From an uncultured Clostridia bacterium (GTDB taxonomy: Bacteria; Bacillota; Clostridia; Oscillospirales; CAG-272), in NCBI GenBank assembly GCA_937914815.1, contig CALDMI010000061.1, positions 1 to 5,074 on the forward strand: a DNA stretch of 5,074 bases, in the 5' to 3' direction. The notes under the pieces are model-generated. The model was given only the letters and a program-made list of their open reading frames with translations, was not told the origin of the DNA and made no database searches. This document shows, piece after piece, positions 1 through 5,074 of this stretch. Every line of letters starts with the position of its first letter. Within the stretch, counting starts at the first letter, position 1. The translations under genes were made by a program, and so were the position numbers.

Positions 1-2
1 CG

Positions 3-110
3 TCACTCGTGTTTCGCGAGGATACCGGAAATTTTGCGGCGTTTCTGACATATCTGACTCTGTTTGCACCGTCGTGTGCAGCTGTCGGGGTATATAAAAA
101 TCTGGAGTAA
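3..110 (+). CDS. Probable C-terminal end of an upstream gene (partial, product not recognised)
   Basis: The third forward frame is open from the window edge for 35 codons and stops at TAA 108-110. The translation runs from SLVFREDTGN through a hydrophobic stretch (AAFLTYLTLFAPSCAAVGVY, about residues 12-31) to a polar KNLE end, which looks like a last membrane helix with a short charged tail. Its codons (GAG, CTG, GCG, CCG, ATA-free) resemble those of the downstream genes. The other two forward frames are also open for a while, but one stops at 48 and the other (stop at 95-97) gives an implausible cysteine-rich peptide. The stop lies 31 nt before the next ATG, so it would be the preceding operon member. 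No family can be assigned from so short a piece, and chance openness is a real alternative. Confidence 0.4.
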   Translation, partial: SLVFREDTGNFAAFLTYLTLFAPSCAAVGVYKNLE

Positions 111-126
111 AATTCCGTATTGCTGC

Positions 127-134
127 GGAGGAGG
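127..134 (+). promoter_or_regulatory. Strong Shine-Dalgarno sequence for the TSCPD gene
   Basis: GGAGGAGG lies 7 nt before the ATG at 142. It is what fixes the start at 142 rather than the in-frame ATG at 64, which has no comparable site and would add 26 residues unlike the family. Confidence 0.85.
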
Positions 135-141
135 TAGAAAT

Positions 142-402
142 ATGAAAAAACACATCGAGTATAAGACAACCGGAACATGTTCAAGACAGATAGACATCGA
201 TGTTGAGGACGGGGTAATCACTGACTGTAAATTTCACGGAGGCTGTATGGGTAATACTGCGGGCGTCGCGGCGCTTGTCCGGGGTATGAAAGCGGAGGAT
301 GCTATCGGGAGACTCCGCGGGATAAAGTGCGGCTTCAAGCCCACATCCTGCCCGGACCAGTTGGCAATCGCACTTGAAAAAGCTCTTGCCGAAGAAAAAT
401 AA
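142..402 (+). CDS. Small TSCPD-domain protein (TIGR03905-like), function unknown
   Basis: This 86-residue cytosolic protein has no signal peptide or membrane segment. It begins MKKHIEYKTTGTCSRQ and carries the signature K-P-T-S-C-P-D at residues 66-72 that names the TSCPD family. Five cysteines are present: C13, C29, C35 (in a D-C-x5-C arrangement with G33-G34), C63 (K-C-G-F) and C70. Small Clostridia proteins of this size with conserved cysteines form the uncharacterised TIGR03905 group, and a related TSCPD domain occurs at the C-terminus of B12-dependent (class II) ribonucleotide reductases. The cysteines suggest metal or Fe-S binding or redox chemistry, but this is inference. The start at 142 is chosen for its strong ribosome binding site and because the family length is about 80-90 residues. 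A 20-nt gap separates it from the mutase gene, so co-transcription is likely. The family assignment is firm; the function is unknown. Confidence 0.88.
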   Translation: MKKHIEYKTTGTCSRQIDIDVEDGVITDCKFHGGCMGNTAGVAALVRGMKAEDAIGRLRGIKCGFKPTSCPDQLAIALEKALAEEK

Positions 403-411
403 AAATATTAC

Positions 412-416
412 GGAGG
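412..416 (+). promoter_or_regulatory. Shine-Dalgarno sequence for the sugar mutase gene
   Basis: GGAGG sits 6 nt before the ATG at 423, inside the 20-nt gap after the TSCPD gene, and supports that start. Confidence 0.8.
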
Positions 417-422
417 CTGAAT

Positions 423-2150
423 ATGAAATACAATGACGAATATCTGCGCTGGCTCGGGTCCGATGCTCTGACCGCCGATGAAAAGACGGAGCTCGCCGGT
501 ATACAGAATGATGATGACGCGAAAAAGATGCGCTTTGCCGCACCGATGAGCTTCGGAACTGCGGGACTTCGCTCTTCGATGTACATGGGCATCGGGTGCA
601 TGAACCGCTTTACAGTAGCACAGGCGACGCGCGGAATAGCCGCACTTGTAAAGAAAGAGAAAGGTGAGAACCGCGGCGTTGCTATAGCTTATGATTCCCG
701 TAACAATTCGCGCCGCTTTTCCGATGTCGCGGCATCTGTACTTGCGGGAGCCGGAATAAAGGTATATATATTCGATGATCTTCGTCCGACTCCGGAGCTC
801 TCATATGCCGTGCGTGAACTTCATGCTCTTGCTGGAATAAACATAACCGCTTCGCATAACCCGAAGGAGTACAACGGCTATAAGGCATACTGGGAGGACG
901 GGGCACAGCTCGGTCCGGAGCACGCCGATGTTGTCGCAGCGACGATGACCGGATTCGATGTTCTTGATACCTCCGGCATGATGAATTTTGAAGATGGCGT
1001 AAAGAGCGGTATAATCACTGTGCTTGATGAAAAATTCGATGAGAAATACCTCGCGGCGGTGATGGCAACATCCGTCGACCCGACGCTCATACCGTCTGTC
1101 GCCGACGATCTCCGCGTTGTCTATACTCCTCTGCACGGAGCGGGACGGCGCCTTGTTCCGGAGGCTTTCCGACGCGCGGGACTGAAGCATCTCTACACAG
1201 TTCCGGAGCAGATGATACCGGACGGAAATTTTCCTACGGTAAAAAAGCCGAACCCGGAGTACGCGGAGGTGTTTACCCTCGGAATAAAGATTGCGGACAA
1301 TGTGGGCTCTGACCTTATCATAGCCACCGACCCGGATTCCGACCGTGTCGGAGTCATGGCAAGGGGAAAGACCGGAGACTTTGAAACAATAACCGGCAAT
1401 CAGATGGGCGCTCTTCTCATTGACTACATCATAAAGCAGAAAAAGGCAACCGGCACGCTCCCCGCGGGCGCTTTCTGTGTGAAGAGTATCGTGTCGACCG
1501 ATATGGCAAATCGCATATGTGAGGTTCAAGGGGTGGAGCTTCACGAGGTTCTGACAGGTTTCAAATTTATAGGCGAGGTTATAAAGAATTACGAGGCGAG
1601 GGGAGAAGCCGACAGATTCCTTCTTGGCTTTGAAGAGAGCTACGGATACCTTACCGGCGCATACGCCCGTGATAAGGATGCCGTTGGCGCCTCGCTCATG
1701 ATTCTTGAGATGACGGCATATTACAGAAAGCGCGGAATGACGCTTATTGACGCGCTTGACGAGCTTTATGAAACCTATGGATATTACCGTGAGTCGACGA
1801 TTGATATCTATATGGAGGGGCTCGACGGAATTGCACGGCGCAAGAGAGTCATGGATTCGCTACGCATATCGGCTCCGCACAGGATAGGTGGCGTGCAGAT
1901 ACGGAAAACCGGTGATTTCAGAACCGGAAAGGTTACAGATCTTGTTACCGGGGCGGAGACCTCTACAGGTCAGCCTTCGTCTGATGTGCTCTATTACACT
2001 CTTGAGAACGGCGACAAAATCGTTGTCCGCCCGTCGGGAACCGAGCCGAAGATAAAAATATATGTACTGGCACATGGCGATGATATGAATACCCTTGAAA
2101 AGAAGATTGCGGAATATACCGCGGATGCAAAAAGAATGACGGATGTCTGA
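423..2150 (+). CDS. pgcA: Phospho-sugar mutase (alpha-phosphoglucomutase/phosphomannomutase, PgcA type)
   Basis: This cytosolic enzyme interconverts hexose 1- and 6-phosphates (glucose and possibly mannose) through a phosphoserine intermediate. It links glycolysis to glycogen, UDP-glucose and cell-envelope precursors. At 575 residues it has the usual length of the Firmicutes PgcA/YhxB group of the alpha-D-phosphohexomutase superfamily. All four family loops are visible: the phosphoserine loop [13 protein letters not shown] (142-154, catalytic Ser144), the metal loop DPDSDR (303-308; Asp303, 305 and 307 bind Mg2+), the sugar-binding loop GFEESYGY (402-409) and the phosphate-binding loop RPSGTEPK (536-543). 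The N-terminal FGTAGLR (44-50) is also characteristic. No catalytic residue is missing. The ATG at 423 has a good ribosome binding site. It ends 17 nt before lepA. Glucose versus mannose preference cannot be settled from sequence; the symbol is by similarity to Bacillus pgcA. Confidence 0.95.
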   Translation: MKYNDEYLRWLGSDALTADEKTELAGIQNDDDAKKMRFAAPMSFGTAGLRSSMYMGIGCMNRFTVAQATRGIAALVKKEKGENRGVAIAYDSRNNSRRFSDVAASVLAGAGIKVYIFDDLRPTPELSYAVRELHALAGINITASHNPKEYNGYKAYWEDGAQLGPEHADVVAATMTGFDVLDTSGMMNFEDGVKSGIITVLDEKFDEKYLAAVMATSVDPTLIPSVADDLRVVYTPLHGAGRRLVPEAFRRAGLKHLYTVPEQMIPDGNFPTVKKPNPEYAEVFTLGIKIADNVGSDLIIATDPDSDRVGVMARGKTGDFETITGNQMGALLIDYIIKQKKATGTLPAGAFCVKSIVSTDMANRICEVQGVELHEVLTGFKFIGEVIKNYEARGEADRFLLGFEESYGYLTGAYARDKDAVGASLMILEMTAYYRKRGMTLIDALDELYETYGYYRESTIDIYMEGLDGIARRKRVMDSLRISAPHRIGGVQIRKTGDFRTGKVTDLVTGAETSTGQPSSDVLYYTLENGDKIVVRPSGTEPKIKIYVLAHGDDMNTLEKKIAEYTADAKRMTDV

Positions 2151-2153
2151 TCC

Positions 2154-2160
2154 GGGAAAG
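2154..2160 (+). promoter_or_regulatory. Weak Shine-Dalgarno sequence deciding the lepA GTG start
   Basis: GGGAAAG lies 7 nt before GTG 2168, in the 17-nt gap after the mutase stop codon. It is a poorer match than the sites of the two upstream genes. The next in-frame ATG (2285) falls after the P-loop, so the GTG must be the start. Confidence 0.55.
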
Positions 2161-2167
2161 AATTACA

Positions 2168-3979
2168 GTGACCGATAAACAGAAGCATATAAGAAATTTT
2201 TCGATAATAGCTCATATCGACCATGGCAAGTCGACGCTTGCCGACCGTATACTTGAAAAAACGCAAACTGTTGCTACCCGCGACATGGAGGAACAGCTCC
2301 TCGACAATATGGAGCTTGAGCGTGAGCGCGGAATAACGATAAAGGCGAGGGCTGTAAAGCTCAATTATCGGGCGAGCGACGGTGAAATGTACGAGTTCAA
2401 CCTCATAGACACTCCGGGGCATGTCGACTTCGGGTATGAGGTTTCACGCTCGCTCAAAGCATGCGAGGGCGCGCTCCTTGTGGTGGACGCCACACAGGGT
2501 GTGGAGGCACAGACGCTGGCAAACGCCTATCTCGCCCTCGACAATGACCTTGAGATTCTTCCGGTCATAAATAAAATCGACCTTGCCTCCGCCGATGTCG
2601 AGGGGACAAGACGCGAAATTGAGGATATTATCGGCATACCGGCAGAGGACTGCCCGGCGATATCTGCCAAAAACGGCATAAATATCGAGCATGTACTTGA
2701 AAAAATAGTTACCGATATACCCGCTCCGCGGGGAGATGAAAATCTTCCGCTTAAAGCGCTCATATTTGATTCTCACTATGATCCGTATCTCGGTGTTGTC
2801 GTATATATCCGTGTTGTTGACGGGTGCGTTAAGGCGGGAGACAAGATACGAATGATGGCGCTCGGCACGAGTTTCGATGTTGTCGAGGTCGGGACACTTG
2901 AACCGTTCGGAATGCAGAAATGTGGCTCGCTTTCTGCCGGAGAGGTCGGGTATATAACCGCGAGTATAAAAACCGTCGGTGACACGCGCGTCGGCGATAC
3001 GATAACCCTTGCAGAGGGGGGCGCGGCAGAGCCGTTGCCTGGTTTCCGGGAGGTTCATCCGATGGTTTATTCCGGAATATATCCCGCCGACGGCGCGAGA
3101 TATGGTGACCTGCGCGATGCCCTCGAAAAACTGCAGTTGAACGATGCCTCGCTCGTCTATGAGCCGGAAACCTCGGTAGCGCTCGGATTTGGTTTCCGTT
3201 GCGGATTTCTCGGGCTTCTGCATATGGAGATAATCGAAGAGCGGCTCGAGCGTGAGTTTAATCTTGACCTAATCACGACGGCGCCGTCGGTTATTTACGA
3301 GGTTGAGCTGAAATCCGGTGAGCGGATAACAATTGATAATCCGTCAAAATTTCCGAACCCGGATGAAATAGCAACGGCATACGAGCCAATTATGAGGGCG
3401 TCAATAATAACGCCGACGGCATATATTGGCGGCATCATGGAGCTCTGTCAGGACAGGCGAGGGGTGTACATAGATATGAAGTACATCGACACAGACAGAG
3501 CAGAACTGCACTATGACCTGCCGCTCAATGAGATAATATACGACTTTTTTGACGCTTTGAAGAGTCGCTCAAAAGGGTATGCGTCTCTTGACTATGAACT
3601 CAAGGAATATGCGCCGTCAAAGCTTGTAAAGCTTGATTTTCTTCTTAACGGAGAACAGGTTGACGCGCTGTCATTCATAGTTTTCGAGGACAGAGCATAT
3701 GCGCGTGCCCGCCGGATAGCAGAAAAATTAAAGGAAAATATCCCGCGTCAGCTATTTGAAATACCGATACAGGCGGCGATAGGCGCAAAGGTGATCGCGC
3801 GCGAAACTGTCAAGGCAATGCGTAAGGATGTCCTTGCAAAATGCTACGGCGGCGATATAACAAGAAAGAAGAAACTTCTTGAAAAGCAGAAAGAGGGAAA
3901 GAAGAAAATGCGCAAGCTCGGTAGCGTCGAGGTGACGCCCGAGGCGTTTATGGCGGTGCTTCGTCTTGATGAAGAGTAA
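2168..3979 (+). CDS. lepA: Elongation factor 4 (LepA), ribosome-associated translational GTPase
   Basis: LepA/EF4 is a GTPase paralogue of EF-G that acts on the 70S ribosome. Proposed roles include back-translocation of stalled ribosomes and assistance with initiation or 30S biogenesis. This 603-residue protein is full length. The G domain shows G1 AHIDHGKST (15-23), G2 with Thr57 in RERGITIKA (53-60 area), G3 DTPGH (81-85, His85 the likely catalytic histidine), G4 NKID (135-138) and G5 SAK (166-168). The beta-barrel domain II follows, then the well conserved LNDASL (324-329) and [16 protein letters not shown] (340-355) region. The LepA-specific C-terminal domain includes NGEQVDAL (494-501), [17 protein letters not shown] (525-541) and the basic [20 protein letters not shown] segment from about 560 to 580. 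EF-G domain IV is absent, as expected. The start is GTG with a modest ribosome binding site. The end overlaps hemW by 11 nt, a common Firmicutes arrangement. Confidence 0.98.
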   Translation: MTDKQKHIRNFSIIAHIDHGKSTLADRILEKTQTVATRDMEEQLLDNMELERERGITIKARAVKLNYRASDGEMYEFNLIDTPGHVDFGYEVSRSLKACEGALLVVDATQGVEAQTLANAYLALDNDLEILPVINKIDLASADVEGTRREIEDIIGIPAEDCPAISAKNGINIEHVLEKIVTDIPAPRGDENLPLKALIFDSHYDPYLGVVVYIRVVDGCVKAGDKIRMMALGTSFDVVEVGTLEPFGMQKCGSLSAGEVGYITASIKTVGDTRVGDTITLAEGGAAEPLPGFREVHPMVYSGIYPADGARYGDLRDALEKLQLNDASLVYEPETSVALGFGFRCGFLGLLHMEIIEERLEREFNLDLITTAPSVIYEVELKSGERITIDNPSKFPNPDEIATAYEPIMRASIITPTAYIGGIMELCQDRRGVYIDMKYIDTDRAELHYDLPLNEIIYDFFDALKSRSKGYASLDYELKEYAPSKLVKLDFLLNGEQVDALSFIVFEDRAYARARRIAEKLKENIPRQLFEIPIQAAIGAKVIARETVKAMRKDVLAKCYGGDITRKKKLLEKQKEGKKKMRKLGSVEVTPEAFMAVLRLDEE

Positions 3980-4907
3980 TCCGACGGGACTTTATGTCCA
4001 CATACCGTTTTGCCTGAAAAAATGCAATTATTGCGATTTTTGTTCCTTTCCGGCTGTCAGCACCGGTGAGCGCGCGGAATATATAGACGCATTACGGCGT
4101 GAGATTGACGGATACCGAGGCAGGGGAATACATGCTGATACGGTGTTTTTCGGCGGAGGTACTCCGTCACTGCTCTCTCCGGATGAATTTCTCATGATAA
4201 CAGACGCTTTGCACAGGAGCTTTGACATTCAGCCCGGTGCAGAGTTTAACGTTGAGATGAACCCGAAAACCGAGTCAAAGGATAAGCTTGCGGCATATCG
4301 CTCTGCCGGTGTTAATCGAATAAGCATAGGATTGCAGTCTATTCACGAAAAAGAATTAAAAAAGTTGGGCAGAGTACATTCATACGGCGATTTTTTGCAT
4401 GCGCTCGATGATGTGCATAATGCCGGAATAGAGAATGTAAGCGCGGATATTATGTACGGTATCCCGGAGCAGACAGCACTGACCTTTGAAGAAACGCTTC
4501 GGAAGGTTGCCACCCTCGGACTTACGCATATATCGGCATACGGGCTGATAATTGAGGAGGGGACGCTGTTTTTCAGGGAGCGCGACAGTCTGTCTCTTCC
4601 GGATGAGGATACGGAGCGGGAGATGTATTTTTCCGCAATCGAAATCCTCGGAGAATACGGATTTTCGCATTATGAGATTTCAAATTACGCAAGACCGGGA
4701 TATGAGTGTCGGCATAATCTTCATTATTGGCACGATGATGATTATATCGGTCTCGGCACGGCGGCATATTCATGCTACGGGGGCGCCCGCTTCGGAAACA
4801 CGGCGATACTCTCGGATTATGTTAACGGAAAGTTTCACTCCGGCGATCGGGAGAGGCTTTTGAATATGCAATGCTTCGTCTCAGGCTGTCTGAGGGATTT
4901 TCACTGA
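3969..4907 (+). CDS. hemW: HemW-type radical SAM haem chaperone (HemN-like), C-terminus lost to a frameshift
   Basis: HemW proteins are radical SAM relatives of coproporphyrinogen III dehydrogenase (HemN). They bind haem and are thought to deliver it to membrane partners rather than oxidise coproporphyrinogen, although many are annotated as oxygen-independent coproporphyrinogen III oxidase. Numbering from ATG 3969, the protein has [14 protein letters not shown] (11-24) with the [4Fe-4S] cysteines C15, C19 and C22. Phe24 sits where HemN has its extra cysteine, favouring HemW. Other motifs are GGGTPS (62-67), the region FNVEMNP (93-99), RISIGLQS (117-124), HYEISNYA (234-241) and HN-x2-YW (249-254). 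TTG 3966 directly precedes the ATG and is a possible but less likely start. The gene overlaps lepA by 11 nt, suggesting translational coupling. Residues after about 296 (the last 16, LLNMQ...DFH) do not fit the family; the true C-terminus is in the -1 frame, so this reading gives 312 residues instead of about 366. Confidence 0.9.
   Translation: MKSNPTGLYVHIPFCLKKCNYCDFCSFPAVSTGERAEYIDALRREIDGYRGRGIHADTVFFGGGTPSLLSPDEFLMITDALHRSFDIQPGAEFNVEMNPKTESKDKLAAYRSAGVNRISIGLQSIHEKELKKLGRVHSYGDFLHALDDVHNAGIENVSADIMYGIPEQTALTFEETLRKVATLGLTHISAYGLIIEEGTLFFRERDSLSLPDEDTEREMYFSAIEILGEYGFSHYEISNYARPGYECRHNLHYWHDDDYIGLGTAAYSCYGGARFGNTAILSDYVNGKFHSGDRERLLNMQCFVSGCLRDFH
4851..4862 (+). other. hemW: Frameshift site in hemW (apparent 1-base deletion)
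   Basis: Reading GAG-AGG-CTT-TTG here leaves the family pattern. Adding one G to the AGG (GAG-AGG-GCT-TTT-GAA) gives [16 protein letters not shown], which is the expected HemW sequence. A 2-base GA duplication in GAGAG would be an equally frame-consistent explanation. There is no canonical -1 slippery heptamer (X XXY YYZ) in the correct phase. Confidence 0.85.
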
Positions 4908-5068
4908 CCGAGTACAGGGAAAGGTTCGGAAATGAGTTCGCACACGGAAAAGAGGAGCGCATCTCGCTTTTTTCAAAGCTCGGACTTCTCCGTGTTTCCG
5001 GCGACAGAATAGCCCTTACAGATGAGGGAATGTATGTGTCGAATAATATAATGGCGGAACTTCTTTGA
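4856..5068 (+). pseudogene. hemW: HemW C-terminal domain in the shifted frame
   Basis: This frame continues hemW and ends at TGA 5066-5068. Its 70 residues begin [20 protein letters not shown] and include ERFG and a run (KLGLLRVSGDRIALTDEG) matching the winged-helix-like HemN/HemW C-terminal domain, ending in the family-like NNIMAELL. It has no stop codons and keeps the expected residues, so the disruption is recent or artefactual. Joined to the upstream 296 residues it gives 366, a normal HemW length. An ATG at 4871 would allow a separate 65-residue ORF, with the purine-rich GGGAGAGG (4849-4856) 14 nt before it, but that spacing is long and it starts inside a conserved helix, so an independent gene is unlikely. 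Confidence 0.85.
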
Positions 5069-5074
5069 TTTTTC

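Noticed and set aside
65..80. Small inverted repeat TGCAC...GTGCA with a 6-nt loop
   Set aside because: The stem is only 5 bp with no following T-run, so it is not a terminator, and there is no evidence of an operator role.
64..98. Possible sigma-A promoter: TTGCAC (64-69) with TATAAA (93-98)
   Set aside because: The spacing is 23 nt, too long for a normal -35/-10 pair, and the stretch probably codes for the end of the upstream gene.
64..141. N-terminal extension of the TSCPD protein from ATG 64
   Set aside because: It overlaps the probable upstream gene, is not family-like, and the strong Shine-Dalgarno at 127-134 points to ATG 142.
801..1544. Long minus-strand ORF (247 codons) opposite the sugar mutase gene
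   Set aside because: It lies wholly antisense to an unmistakable full-length gene and its translation resembles no family; it is a composition shadow.
2444..3223. Long minus-strand ORF (259 codons) opposite lepA
   Set aside because: It is fully antisense to conserved lepA, has no recognisable motifs and no credible ribosome binding site was seen.
2168..3979. EF-G or tetracycline-resistance ribosomal protection protein instead of LepA
   Set aside because: The length of 603 and the LepA-specific C-terminus ([20 protein letters not shown] region) fit LepA, whereas EF-G-like proteins are longer and have domain IV.
4850..4862. Programmed -1 frameshift signal in hemW
   Set aside because: No in-phase X XXY YYZ heptamer is present and HemW is not a family known to use recoding; a one-base deletion or sequencing error is simpler.

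Overview
The window is a compact, single-direction (+ strand) stretch of ordinary bacterial chromosome. It holds four recognisable genes plus the probable tail of a fifth, with almost no intergenic space. The composition is moderate in GC by eye. Genes open with strong GGAGG-type Shine-Dalgarno sequences, Ile is very often encoded by ATA, and TGA and TAA are both used as ordinary stops. The small four-to-five-cysteine TSCPD protein and the lepA-hemW order (which in Firmicutes commonly leads into hrcA-grpE-dnaK-dnaJ) point to a Clostridia-type Firmicute, possibly an uncultured gut Oscillospiraceae-like lineage. The exact taxon is inference.

Layout: positions 3-110 are probably the last 35 codons of an upstream gene with a hydrophobic C-terminus (product not recognised). 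Positions 142-402 encode an 86-residue TSCPD-domain protein of unknown function. Positions 423-2150 encode a full-length phospho-sugar mutase (phosphoglucomutase/phosphomannomutase, PgcA-like). Positions 2168-3979 encode a full-length elongation factor 4 (LepA) with a GTG start. Positions 3969-5068 hold hemW, a radical SAM haem chaperone related to HemN. Its reading frame is broken near 4854-4857: the first 296 residues are in one frame and the conserved C-terminal domain continues in the -1 frame up to 5068. Restoring one base gives a normal-length protein of about 366 residues.

Spacings of 31, 20 and 17 nt and an 11-nt overlap, with no terminator-like hairpin between genes, suggest one transcript. 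The genes are housekeeping functions (sugar-phosphate metabolism, translation quality, haem handling) rather than steps of one pathway, so the linkage is probably co-transcription. There is no RNA gene, CRISPR array, mobile element or repeat family that I can support, and no stretch over 300 bases lacks a gene.

I looked for a new system and did not find a convincing one. The most noteworthy points are the hemW frameshift and the uncharacterised TSCPD protein.
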